Under the pieces are notes generated by a model. The model was given only the letters and a program-made list of their open reading frames with translations, did no database searches and was not told the origin of the DNA. Below, piece by piece: positions 33,451 to 44,610 of a stretch of DNA of 64,000 nt. The position numbers and the translations under genes are program-made. The stretch comes from Anaeramoeba flamelloides (lineage: Eukaryota; Metamonada; Anaeramoebidae): NCBI GenBank assembly GCA_027625915.1, contig JANTQA010000051.1, forward strand, positions 2,852,501-2,916,500, written 5' to 3'. How positions within the stretch are numbered: the first letter of the stretch is position 1; each line of letters begins with the position of its first letter.

Positions 33451-33518
33451 TTTTTCGAATGGGAGTCTTTTCAAATGAAGACCTTCCAAAGATATTTTTT
33501 TTTGTTTTAAAGTTTGGA
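33451..33518 (-). CDS. Candidate upstream exon of the RasGEF gene
   Basis: On the minus strand, a T-rich acceptor (...TTACATTGACAAG) is followed by about 22 codons of protein-like sequence: PNFKTKKNIFGRSS, then FEKTPIRK. A donor GTAAAAAG follows in phase 1, which fits the phase-1 acceptor of the exon at 27035, giving ...TPIRKTLRPNDQ. The intron would be 6.4 kb and contain the LINE. No homology is recognisable in the peptide, so this is only a phase-compatible guess. Confidence 0.3.
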
Positions 33519-34150
33519 CTTGTCAATGTAAGAAAACTTGATTAAGAATGACAAAAAAAAAATTTGTTTTTAACAATTATTTTTTCTTTTTTGAAAACTT
33601 TTTAAAACTTTCAAACATTGAAGATCTTAAAAGCTTTATCAAATTTAATGTTCTAGATTCAAGTTAATTTAAGTAGGAATTATGTTGGATTTTTTCTAAA
33701 AAATAATGAATTAAAATTTCCCTTTCATGTTAAACATGAAGAGTTAAATAATTTTAGATGAGATCTAAAAAAGTGAAGGATTATAAATTTTTCACATTTA
33801 TTTGCTGTATTATTTTTTAAGAACTGAAAATTATTCTTTGGGTTTTCTCATCTTTTTCCAGCTGAAGTCTTTTTTTGGAACATTAACTGATATTTATTAT
33901 CTTTTGTTTGATGATATAGTAATTCCAAAGATAAAATCTATTGAAATAATTTGTTTTTGGAATTCAAACTGAAATTTAATATTGAAATTGCAATAGTTTC
34001 TAAAAGGGAAAAGTAACATATTTCAAATTTATTATCAGCAAAATTCAAATCATGTTAACTCAATTATATTTATTATTGAGGTTGATTTTCTGAATTGTTA
34101 TATAGGTATTTTCTTTGAATATCAATCTTCCAAATAGGGCAAAAATAATC

Positions 34151-34818
34151 AATTTTCAAAATTAAAATGAGAACTAAAGCCTTTGAATAATCATGAATAG
34201 TCATTTAATTTAGAAGTTTCTTAATTTCAATTTCATCAAGATTGTTCAAGTAGATTGTACTAAAAGTCAAATGCTTATTTGAAAATTAAACCTAACTCAA
34301 AATGAAGAATTATCAATGTTTTTTTATCTTTGTCATTTTAAAAGTTCTTTTAAAAATTGAGTTGTTAATGATTTTAGTAATTTGGAATTTATATCAATTA
34401 ATTTTGAGTATTATATCCTTAATCTTGATATTTAATACTATTTTGAAAAGAAATTAATTCTTTCGATTCTATTAAGATTTACAATTAAAAATTGTAAAAT
34501 TCCAAAATCTATCATTTTCACAATTGGTTCAACTTAATAAGAAGAGTGTTTTTTTTTTTGAGTACTCATAAAATAATTCAGTTTAAATATTAAGGGCTAT
34601 ATATGAAAGAACGTAATTTACCAGACACGAATTGTGCTCAAAAGCCACTTTTTACATCTTTTTTGCGACTCTTTAAAAACCTAACAATAAAATATTTGAT
34701 TTGAGTAACATTCTTCTTGAGCAATCTTGATGAAATTGAAATTAAGAAACTTCTAAATTAAATGACTATTCATGATTATTCAAAGGCTTTAGTTCTCATT
34801 TTAATTTTGAAAATTAAC
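34151..34818. mobile_element. Fold-back/TIR element with ~100-bp nearly identical arms
   Basis: Left arm 34151-34250 and right arm about 34719-34818 are inverted copies with about one mismatch in 100 bp by eye (anchors GAGAACTAAAGCCTTTGAAT and CATGAATAGTCATTTAATTT). The ~470-bp interior has no open frame. The identity is far above that of other repeats in the window, so it is young or kept alike by gene conversion. Confidence 0.8.
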
Positions 34819-34868
34819 TTTTTAAAAAAACTGGTGATTTGATCACTATTACTAATGGGGTGTTTGAA

Positions 34869-34968
34869 ATATTCCCGAAAATACCCGAAAATAAAAAATA
34901 TTCGAAAATTTTTAATCAATTAAAATACTTTTTGAATATTTTCGATTTTCGGGTATTTTCGCGAATAA
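34869..34968. repeat. Hairpin with CCCGAAAATA stem
   Basis: TATTCCCGAAAATACCCGAA is mirrored by TTTTCGGGTATTTTCGCGAA about 50 bp later. It stands out because C/G bases are rare in the surroundings. Confidence 0.7.
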
Positions 34969-35826
34969 TTAATAGATTCTTACTAATGTTCACAATTAAA
35001 TTTTTGTAATTTCAAATCAAAAAAAAAATTACTCACTTTTGTTTCATTACTCATTATTTTCTTTTTTTCACAGAATCTGAATATTAAATGATTAAAATAT
35101 TTGTTTTTTTTATTATCTGGTGAATTACCTTTTTTATTAATTTTTTTTTCTGAATTCTAAGTACGTTTAAAAAAATGCATTCACTCCTTGTTCTGTGGCA
35201 TATTTAACACATTTTTTTACTAATATGTCACAAATCAAATTAGTTTCTTTCTTTTTATTTTGAAAATTCCCAAAAAGTTTATTTTTTTTTTTTTTACACA
35301 GAATCTTTATGTGATGTTTTCGGAAAAAAGATTAACTTCAAAACTTTAAACATTATTGTTGTATTTCTTAAATTGATGAGTTTTTCTATTTTTTATTGTT
35401 AAAATTTTGAAAAATAATTCTAAAAAAAGGTTTGTAAATATAATACGGTTATTAACTACAAGGATATGTACTCACATATATACCCCCCTCCCCCTCATAA
35501 ACGAATAAATATAATACAGTTATTATCATGTAAAAATGTAGTGTGTTATTTTACACCACGTATTTGTATATTTTAAATTTATTCTTTTATTGTAATTAAA
35601 GTATTTTTAACTCATTTTAGTTTTTATTTTTAAAATCATTTCTTTTGAACTTGACCCCTTAAAACAAAATCCATCAAATTAAACCATTTCTTTATTTGAT
35701 TTATTTTTAATAAAAAATAATTTTGTTAAACCCAATTAAGCACATGAATGATACTCAAATTATTCTTAAATAAAAGTTTATATACATGAATAAATATTAA
35801 TTATGATCATTTTATATTAAGAAAAT

Positions 35827-36127
35827 TCAAAATCCTAAAAAACAAAAGATGGGAATCTTACTTCTGAACATTTCGATAGCCTGTTTTGATTTGCCTCTTT
35901 TCAAAAGGGATATTTTGGTTTGTTTTTTTAATAATTGTTGTTTAAAACGTTTGATTTTTAATTGAAATTGTTGTAAGCTTTCATAATCAAATTGATAAGA
36001 ACTGCTAAATTGATCTAATAATTTTTTTTTTTGCTGTTCAATTTTCACAATTTCTTGTGAACGGAGAGCCAATGCCCTGCGTTTTTCATCTAATTTTAAT
36101 ATTTACCAAAATTATATCAAAATAAAG

Positions 36128-36168
<41 letters not shown>

Positions 36169-37897
36169 TATGAATTGTGTGTGTGTGTTTATATGTATAT
36201 TTATAAATAAAAGTAGATTAAAAGTATAAATAATAAATAAATAATTAAAAAATTGGGAATAAATAAAAATAGATCCCTCAAAATTGTATAATTGAAATTT
36301 CATTTAGAAACTGAAAATGTATATTGAATGAACAAACCTGCGTCTTTGTTGTTTGTTGCTCTGCAAACCTTTATATCAATTTGAAGATTAATCATTTCAC
36401 TTTCGATTTGTTTTTGTTTGATTGTTTCATTTTTCAATTTTATTTTGTTTTCCTCAATGTTGGTAGTAAATCGTTCAATCATTTTTAGACAATATTGCGA
36501 ATCACGAATACCGATTATTTTTCTTCTGTTTTCAGCTTCTTTTTTGATTTTTGTTTTGACAAATTTTAATTCCTTCAAATATTGCTCTCTTTTCTTTTTT
36601 TGTTCAATTAGTCTTTTAATTAGTTTTTTCCGATTTTTTTTTTGTTCTTTTCTCTTGGAGATTTTTTTTTCTTCTTTTTCTTTTGTTTTTTTTTTTCTTT
36701 CATTTTGTTCCACACAAAAATTATCGTTATCTTGGAGATTATCATTCTCTTTTTCGTTTTTGTTTTCTTTTTTCTTTTCATTTTCTCTTTGATCAGTTTG
36801 TCCATTTATTCTGTTGTGTGGATTTAGATTTGCTCGTTTGGTGTGTTTATGATTTTTTTTTGGATCAATTGGGAATTTTTCTGTTAGTTCTTTTAATCGA
36901 ACAATCTGGTTGAGTAATATTTTTCTTTCGTCAAGAAGGAATTCTATAAATTCTTGGTGTGGCCGTAAAATTTTTAATAACCTTGATGGTTTGATTTCTA
37001 AAAGGAATAAAAAAGACAAATTTACAGACGTCCGTGATTTTTTTTTGTTTTTTTTTTGAAGGACAAAAATTGATTATTGTGGGGGTTAAAAACAATCAGT
37101 GGAATTGAAAAGGGTTAAAGAGAAAATTCGTGAAGAAAAAAAAAAAAAGTTTGTTTACTTGTTCTTTGTTTTGTTTTGTTTTTCATTGAAGGTAGCCTGA
37201 TTTGTGAAGGTCGCACAAAAATTCCAAAACCTTTCTTACATTCAAAATATTTTATTCCTTGGATTGACCCATCATTTCTACCATCTAAAAAGGAAAAAAA
37301 AAATCATTAGATATAAGGTTTATTAGAAGTTACGGGTTAATCAGCAATTTGTATTTTATTTTTTTTTTTTATTTTCTTTTCTTTTCTTTTCTTTTCTTTT
37401 CTTTTCTTTTCGAGATCAATAATGATAAAGGTGTCCAAATATGGTTTATCAAATTTTTAGAAAAGAAACCACCGTCATTAATTCTTTCTTATTTTTAATT
37501 ATTTACATCTGATTTTATTTTTGTTTCTTTTTCTTTTTTATTTTCCTTTCGAGGAAATAGTTTGTAAAAAAACAACAAAAAGTGTTCAAAAAAAAGAGAG
37601 TCTTTTTCGGATTAGAAAAGGGAACTCAGAAATAACTTTTTGAAGTGAACTAAAGAAACTATTTCAAAAATGAAGAGAATTCCCAAACAGTGCTTGACAA
37701 TTGATTTTTTTTTTTGGCTGTTAACACAATAAGTTTTACAAAATTACAAAAAAATTTTCGGAAAAAGATTTACTTGGGGTTTTGAGCTCAATACCAACCC
37801 ACGTACCTGGGGAAAATTGAGTGTCTCCAATAAAACGAATAGTACCCTCATTTGCAAAGATTGAGACTGTGTCACCAATTTCAAAAGACAAAGACAT
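35827..37897 (-). CDS. CAP-Gly domain protein with long coiled coil
   Basis: Four exons, all in one frame: 37897-37774, 37284-37159, 36997-36338 and 36089-35827, giving 390 residues. All three introns are phase 1. Exons 1-2 encode a CAP-Gly microtubule-binding domain (residues about 6-72): [20 protein letters not shown], then the hallmark NGRNDGS (GKNDG with Arg for Lys), then [14 protein letters not shown] and RPSQIRL. Exons 3-4 encode a helical, highly charged coiled coil: [20 protein letters not shown], then long Lys/Glu runs, then [11 protein letters not shown]. The family binds microtubule plus ends or EB-type tails through CAP-Gly, and here the coil would dimerise it. The ATG at 37897 starts right at the domain. 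The final exon contains a possible extra 27-bp GT..AG segment (35861-35835); its removal would keep the same stop codon. Introns carry simple repeats. Confidence 0.85.
36129..36169. repeat. (TG)n microsatellite in the CAP-Gly gene's third intron
   Basis: A long TG run, slightly interrupted at its right end by TATG. Confidence 0.95.
37372..37411. repeat. (CTTTT)n microsatellite in the CAP-Gly gene's first intron
   Basis: About seven perfect copies of CTTTT within the intron 37285-37773. On the transcript strand it is (AAAAG)n. Confidence 0.95.
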
Positions 37898-40800
37898 TCA
37901 ACAACTTTGTTTTCAAAGAGAAAAATTATTGAATGAAATTTGCTTAAATTTTCAAAGTTTAAAAAAATGTTTTCTAATGTTTTGAAAGCCTTACTTGTTT
38001 TTCAAAATATTTTTTAGGGAACAGTGATCAAAGAAACCTAATTTAACATTCAAGGATTTATGTTTTGATAAAATTTAAATCCTAAATTTAAACTTTTTTT
38101 TTTAAGTACTTTGATTTTAAAGGGTTTAAGGTTTTCAATCCCTGAAATTTAAAAGAAGATTATTTTGTGTCAGATATGGTGACATGTTGGTTTGGTTCTT
38201 AGGTGATTGATCTTATGCATGATATGGGTTTTAATAGTGGTTCAAAAGGGTAATTTTTGACAATTTTGTTATTTTTTTTTTCCAAAATCCGAATTGAAGA
38301 GTGTAAGATTAATAGATTGGTAGCTTTTTAAGAATAAATTTTGATTTTTGGGTTATAGAAGAAAATTTTCATTTTCTTTTTTTGTCAATTAACCGAATGA
38401 AAAAAAATAATTTTTTTTAAAAGGCTCCCAATAAAACCAAACCTAATTTATAATTTGAATCAGTCACCCACAAACCACATTTCTTTATCACTTAAGTTCC
38501 AGCCAATTAGATTTACACTCTTCAATTTGGATTTGTGAAAAAAAAAAAATAAATAAATTATCAAAAATTGCCATTTTGAACCACTATTAAAACCCATACC
38601 AAGTACAAGATCAATCACCTAAGAACCAAATTAACATGTCACCATACCTGACACAAGATAATCTTTTTTTCAGATTTCAGGGATTGTAAACCTTAATATC
38701 ATCATAAATTCATCTATAATAAAAGTGTAATGTAATTGAATACAAATTATATTCTAAACAAGAATTCCAATAGTTCTATAAAATCTATTATAATTTTTAT
38801 TAATAATATATTTTAAGATTTTTTAAAAATAATTATCATAATTAAAAATATGTTGATTTCAGAGATTTTTTTTATAATTACCTTTCAAATCTAAAATATA
38901 GAAATCATAATAAGAGTACTCCATTTTATAATAATAAATGTTTGGGATCTCTAAAAGTAAATAAACAAGAGATATACCCCCCAAAAAAAAAAAAAAAAAA
39001 AAAAAAAATAGTTAAGATTATTTTAACATTTATTCATTTAACAAAATTATCAAATATCAAGTTAAAATATCAAAAATACTTATTCATAGTTCCTTGCAAT
39101 TAAATAAGAATCAAATTTATTTGTTAGTATTCATTACTTGTAAATCTAGAGGTGAAAGTTTTATATTTCAATTTAATATCATATTTTTGAAGTATCGAGA
39201 TATCGTAGTTATTTTTTTTTTTTTAATCATAAAAATTGTTTATTAAAGGCATTTATTTTTGAAAAAAATTCTAATAGAATCAAAATAATATCAGGAGATT
39301 TTATATATTCAAAAATCGTTTGATCCTTGAAATTATGTGCATTTTCTATTGAATTTGATTGTTTCCTGTTTTCTCCAAAAAAAGTAATTCGTTGTTTTTC
39401 TTTTTTTGGAAATTTTTCGTTAAATATATTCTGTAATATATTTAATGAATATTAAATCAAAATTAATCTTTGCCTTAATTTTATATTGTTAATCTACAAA
39501 ATAGATACACAAGCAAAGAAATTCTATTATTTAGAGAAATGAAAATCCAAAATAACCATCTTGTTTCGAAATACCCTACATTTGAACACTATATGTTCAT
39601 ATATCATCATTAATTGCTGAGATTAGATTCACGAAATCTCAAAAGGTGGTGTTTGTATATTTAATAAGAGTTTTTTTAATCAAAAAAACTTGTCTTTGTA
39701 TTTGACCTCTCTGATAATTATTAATCCTCACAACTTATCATTTTTAAATTTAATATAAAAAAAAATTATTTATGAAATGGGAATAGATAATAGAATCTAA
39801 TCCCTTTTTTCAAAAAAAAAAAAATTGGTTTCAATAAAGAAATGGAATATATTCTCTTGGTTTAATCTATTTTTGTACTGAAATTAAATTTTCAATTTTT
39901 GATCTGATCATTTTTTCAAATTTTCAATATTTTTTAATTTGTTCTTTTCTTCTTTCTTTTTTATTTTTTATAAAATAAATTAAAAAAGTCTTTTGAAAAC
40001 AAAAAAAAATCCTTAAAACTCCAAATTAAATTAAAAAAAAACAACACTTTACATTTTTTTAAAAAATGAATATATTTACTATCAAAAAATATTATTGTCA
40101 AAAATTTTAATTTCAGAATGAAATTGAGTATTTTTACTTCAATGTGTTTGCATTTTAAGATGCTATACATTTTTTAACCTTTTATTATTTTCCAAAATTT
40201 ATATTTTGTTTATTCCTGGATTTCGTTTATGAATATCAACTTTCATTTGAAGTTTATAATTTGTTTAATTTCTAAACAATCAGATGCTGGTTGATTATTT
40301 AAAAGAAATTGAATTTTTCATTTTTAGCTGGGCAGCTTTGAATGAAATGGAGTTTAGATTATTTTTTTCTATTGGGTTTAAATATAATTCTGGTAATATT
40401 TGAGTTTCTTAAATCTTGAATGAATTTTACTACTTTGTTAACACAGATAAATAACTCTTAAAAGAAATTATTTTAGAAAAAATAAAAAAGAAAAAGAACA
40501 CAAATTCTCATTCATTTTTTATAAAACTTTGTAGTCAATTTAAAGGGAAAATATATACCAAAATCGGTATTTATAAAATATTGAAAAAAATTAAAAGATT
40601 TTAATTAGGAAGAATCTATTTAAAATAAATATAATTAATTTTTTTTCGATGCTATTTTATTATTTGATTTTCAACAAAACGAAAAAAACAACTTGTTTTT
40701 TCATTCCTTCAAGTATGAGTAAGAAATGGCTACTAATTTCTATAAACATATTTTAATTAATAGAATGAATATTAGTAAAAACATCATCAGTTATGCCTCC

Positions 40801-41659
40801 ACTTTTGGTGTGATCTTTAGCTGATTTAGGTTATATAGTAATTTTTTTCATTCTAATTCTGAATTTTCATTAATAGGTTTATAAAAATAATTAGACAAAA
40901 CTGATGAAAAAAGTTCTCATACAAAGTTTTCAAATATATCACTCAAACGAGATAAAATGGTTAAACTAAATTGTTTGGAAAAAGTTATATGTAACTTCTA
41001 TTTCATAATTTTTAAAAAAAAATTAAGTTTTGAACGTTTTAAATGGAGCAAAATGGCGAATACTAACAAGAATAATAATAATAATCATAATAAATATTAT
41101 ATAATTTTATTTTAAAAGGAAAATTATTTATGTAAAAAAATTTATATTACGGTTTTTTTTAGGAATGCAAAAGTAATTGACAGTTAAACAAATTTAAATC
41201 CATTCATAAAATATAAATACAAGAAATTTCTTTCAATGTATAAGAATAAGAATAAGAATCAAGTCATTTTAAAAAAGCGTGACCAAAAAAAAAAAGTTTT
41301 TAATAGAGTCTTCAAAATAGTTCTATTGAAGTTACTCAATTGACCGCTTTAAAGAAACTTTTTGAAAACAGATTTTGTTCACACTTTTTTTAAAAGTGCT
41401 CTAATAAATGAATAAGAATAAGGATAAGAATAAAAAAAAACAAATATTCAATTGAAAGGAAAAGTATATATATATATATATATATATTTACCAAAGTTTC
41501 CAATATTATTTTTGAAAATGGTAAATCAATACAGATCTCCACAAAACATCTATCTAGATATATATTTTTGTGTGTATGTGTGTGTGTGTGTGTGTTTGTG
41601 TGTATGTATTATTTATGTTGAAAAATTTCTAAGGGAATCAACAATAGATAATTACAAAA
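37898..41659. other. Gene-free region
   Basis: Holds a TA-flanked palindromic element (38129-38693), a run of about 25 A at 38984-39008, and TA and TG microsatellites (41465-41488 and 41572-41606) near the 3' end of the Ras-BTB gene. A string near 40320 (CATTTTTAGCTGGG-AGCTTT) resembles one near 15651. Nothing coding found. Confidence 0.6.
38129..38693. mobile_element. Palindromic TIR element (MITE), 565 bp
   Basis: Arms of about 180 bp begin AGGTTTTCAATCCCTGAAA on the left; the right arm is the inverse, with AGGTTTACAATCCCTGAAA. Shared inner anchors are GGTGACATGTTNNTTTGG, TTCTTAGGTGATTGATCTT and ATGGGTTTTAATAGTGGTTC. TA flanks both ends (38127-38128 and 38694-38695). A single-arm relative occurs at 61436-61600. 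No open frame. Confidence 0.85.
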
Positions 41660-42841
41660 TCACATAAGTGAGCATGCTGTATTTTTCTGAGTAATGCAAA
41701 GCTTGCTATTTAAGGAAGAATTCAAATTTAATTGATAATAGTCAATTAATTCTAAAAGTTCCAATGAAGTATTTTTCTTCAAAGTTTTGGGGATTTGGTT
41801 TGTATAAAAAAAATTGATCAAATTTTCGATAATAACGGACGATTTTCGAGAATAATCGTTGACTTGGTTTGTCGATTTTTCACACGAAAGGAAGAATCCC
41901 CTAAAAAGGTCTGATCGTGCTGCAAGAATTAGTTTGTGTGTTTTGATGCTTGTTTTGCCAATTTTTAAGGTGAAATCTGTAGTCTTTTCGTTTTCACGCA
42001 ATTCTTGCAAATCACTAACCAAATTGTTGACACCTGACAAATTGAAATAGTCGAGATCCAATTTTTGGCAAATGTTCTGGATATTTGCAAAATTTGAAGG
42101 GTTTGTGTACCCGCAGTAAGCCCAGCTCAGAAACTTTTTTGCTTGCCTTGGTGTGATTGTTAAAAGCACCTCTTGAATTGTTTCGAGAGAGACTTTCAAT
42201 TTGCACTCCAAGATGAGCCGATGAACACCGATTTGTTTGTTGTTTTGCAGTTGGAACGCGTGGTCGCAAAACTCTTGCCTTTCGAGCAAGTGTTGGAAAT
42301 CCTCAACCAAATCCTCATGGCTGATTTTTTCCTTCATGATGGTGAAGTAATGCAAAATATTGACAAAGGTCGTTTCCAGATTTTCCTTTGTTTTCAACGA
42401 GCACTCGAAATAGGGGCAGTCGTATTGCCTTGACAATTCTTCTCCCTCTTGCCTGCTGATTTTCCTTCCCTTTGTGTTCTCTCCGAAATCGACCTTGTTG
42501 GCAAGCAAGACATACTTCAAGTTACGGCTGCCTTTCGTCTTGATTTTGCGTTGGAATTGCTTCACCTTTTTAAGGGAGCGCCGGCACGTAACGCTGTACA
42601 TTAAAATGAAATAGTTGAAACGGAAGATGTGCTGATCAAACATCGAGTCAAGAGGCTCCTGCCTTAGCATCTCAACAATCCCCAAGAAATAGTCGCGATC
42701 CTCTAATTCAAGCAGCTTGTTGTACGTTTTGTCCCATTCCTCGTCAATGTCGCACAGCAAACTGTTTTGAACGCTCTTTCGAAAGGTTGTCTTCCCCACT
42801 TTGGAGTCTCCTAAAATCATAATTTTGTCCTGTTCGTCCAT
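41660..42841 (-). CDS. Ras-like GTPase fused to two BTB domains, CaaX-ended
   Basis: Single exon, 393 residues. N-terminal Ras fold: P-loop GDSKVGKT (11-18), the strand FILMYSVT (78-85), base-recognition NKVD (115-118) and a CSLK in place of SAK (147-150). The switch regions are abnormal. The effector threonine context is replaced by DEEWDKTY, and the DTAGQE motif reads VEMLRQE (56-62), so the Mg-binding Asp is absent. Two BTB-like units follow: an atypical one at about 188-250 (FCDHAFQLQ..VHRLILE) and a clear one at about 288-375 (TTDFTLKIG..THKLILAARSDLFRGFF). The protein ends in CSLM, a CaaX prenylation signal, so membrane attachment is expected. BTB domains recruit cullin-3 ligases; here the GTPase may be a targeting or pseudo-GTPase module. 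The same tandem-BTB block ends the Sel1 gene at 55.5-57.5 kb. The first two thirds are notably GC-richer (about 45% in a sampled line) than the neighbours. Confidence 0.85.
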   Translation of the reverse strand: MDEQDKIMILGDSKVGKTTFRKSVQNSLLCDIDEEWDKTYNKLLELEDRDYFLGIVEMLRQEPLDSMFDQHIFRFNYFILMYSVTCRRSLKKVKQFQRKIKTKGSRNLKYVLLANKVDFGENTKGRKISRQEGEELSRQYDCPYFECSLKTKENLETTFVNILHYFTIMKEKISHEDLVEDFQHLLERQEFCDHAFQLQNNKQIGVHRLILECKLKVSLETIQEVLLTITPRQAKKFLSWAYCGYTNPSNFANIQNICQKLDLDYFNLSGVNNLVSDLQELRENEKTTDFTLKIGKTSIKTHKLILAARSDLFRGFFLSCEKSTNQVNDYSRKSSVIIENLINFFYTNQIPKTLKKNTSLELLELIDYYQLNLNSSLNSKLCITQKNTACSLM

Positions 42842-43559
42842 TGCCTATACTAATTTTCTTTTGTTATTTTTTGGAAGAATTTTTCTTTTGATAATTTGTC
42901 AGTTGTTGAAAAAAGTGACTGTTGTTTGTAAAAGTTGTATTTTGAAAATTTGCAAAAAAGAATAAAGAAATGAAAAATTAAAATTCCTATCCCAATATCT
43001 AAGCGATTCCTAAAAAGATGGAATTATCAATTATTTCTATTCGTTGGATTGAAAAGTACTTACTCCGGTTGTTTAGTGCATTTTGGACAATCATTATTTG
43101 CTTTCATTATTTGAAAAATTTTTATTTTCGAAACAAATTTATTTTTTAATTTTTTCTAACTTTTCCAAAGATCATTTTTTTTTTGTGAAAATAAAAAGAA
43201 ATTTCAAAGTATCCGAATCAAAAAGGATGTTTTTTCAGTACTTTTTTTGAATTTTTTTTAAATAATTAAAGAACTTTCACCAACTTAATTTTCCAAAACA
43301 GGAAATCGTTTTAAAAAGCGTTTGTTTGTTTGTAATCACTTATCAAGCAAAAACACTCTGCTACAAAAATTTTTGAATAAATTCTCAATATACGAAACGA
43401 AAAGAAGTGAGTCCTGAAATTTGGATGAATTTTCTTTCAATTTGTTCCACAAAATTATTTGGATTTTTTTCATTTATTACAGTGATCAAAAGAATGCGTG
43501 CACAACGACTATAATCCGCGTTTCAAAATATTATCCGTGATTTTTTTTATTCTTGTACC

Positions 43560-43980
43560 AATGTAACATCCAATCTACTACCAAATAGTATACCTGAGCC
43601 CAAATCAATTTTGAAAGTAAAGGTCTGGTTATTTTCAGTAAAATTTAAATTATTCATGCAAATAGTTGAAAATTTTCAATAATATTCTCAATTTTTTTGA
43701 AATTCTTTGTTTTTTTTATGATTAAAATTTTCTTAAAAATTACTCTATTTTTAGAGATAAATTTTGCAATTTGATCCTTCATTTTTAGAATTTCTTTTTA
43801 AATAATAGAACTTTAAGAAACCACTACTATATTTTTTTAGGGTTTGTTATTGGTTTCTTTGATTGGTTAATGTATAGTTCTTCTATAACAAAAAAACAAG
43901 CTTTTTATTTTGAAACAAGCATTAAATTTTTTGGTACGCTTTATTTTGAATACAGTATTTTTGTCAAAAAATAAAATGTT
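43560..43980 (+). repeat. Repeat family 6, copy a
   Basis: Aligns with 44190-44610. Anchors are AAATCAATTTTGAA, TTGAAATTCTTTG, TTTGATCCTTCATTTTTA and ATAGAACTTT-AGAAA. Confidence 0.8.
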
Positions 43981-44189
43981 TGCCTATCAAAAATTAAACT
44001 TTAAGGGAGAAAGACACAATCATAAAAATCAAAAGACTTTGGGTTTATTATAACTGAATTTAAACCCTTTTTTTAATCCCTTTTTCAACTGATCCTAGGA
44101 TTATTGTGTCTTCGTTTGATGATCATAAAACCCTGTAAAAATCCCAAATCCCCTGTTATTAAAATAAAAACCTTTCTTTTTTTTTTTCT

Positions 44190-44610
44190 TTTAGTCCATA
44201 TACAACATCTATTGGACTGATCAATAGTGCAGCATGAATTCAAATCAATTTTGAAGCAAAACTACTTGATATTTTCTCGAAATTTTTAAATTAGGAATGC
44301 AAATAATTGAAATTTTTTGTATTATTCTCATTTTGTTTGAAATTCTTTGTTTTTTTATCAAGAAATTTTCTTTGAGAATAACTCAATTTTTTGCATTGAA
44401 TTTTTGAATTTGATCCTTCATTTTTATAATTTCTTTTTAAATTATAGAACTTTCAGAAATCAATACCATGTTTACTATGTGTTTGTGTTTGGTTTATTTT
44501 ATCAATTAATATATAGTTCTTGTATAATAAAAAAGTAAGATCTTTTATTTTGAAATATGGATTAAACTTTTCTGAACAGGCTATTTGTAAAACAGTGTTT
44601 TTCACATTTT
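44190..44610 (+). repeat. Repeat family 6, copy b
   Basis: Direct repeat of 43560-43980, about 630 bp downstream. A reverse copy lies at 60945-61195. Confidence 0.8.

Larger units (their letters stand above)
30937..35826. other. Gene-poor region with repeats and fold-backs
   Basis: Contains repeat family 2 copy b (31079-31610), a candidate RasGEF exon (33451-33518), a small palindrome (33203-33408), a TIR element with nearly identical arms (34151-34818) and a GC-containing hairpin (34869-34968). Nothing else is supportable. Confidence 0.6.

Noticed and set aside
33296-33526. A complete 76-residue protein on the minus strand
   Set aside because: No ATG, and the 3' half is translated palindromic repeat sequence; only the first 22 codons are protein-like and were listed as a candidate exon.
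36418-36913. Long Phe/Ser-rich open frames on the plus strand
   Set aside because: Antisense shadows of the Lys/Glu-rich coiled coil of the CAP-Gly gene.
41452-41667. Open frame of 71 codons at the 3' side of the Ras-BTB gene
   Set aside because: Made largely of TA and TG microsatellites translated as Tyr-Ile and Cys-Val runs.
42015-42433. Two frames of ~85 codons inside the Ras-BTB gene
   Set aside because: Shadows in other frames of a gene with clear domains; open only because of its higher GC content.
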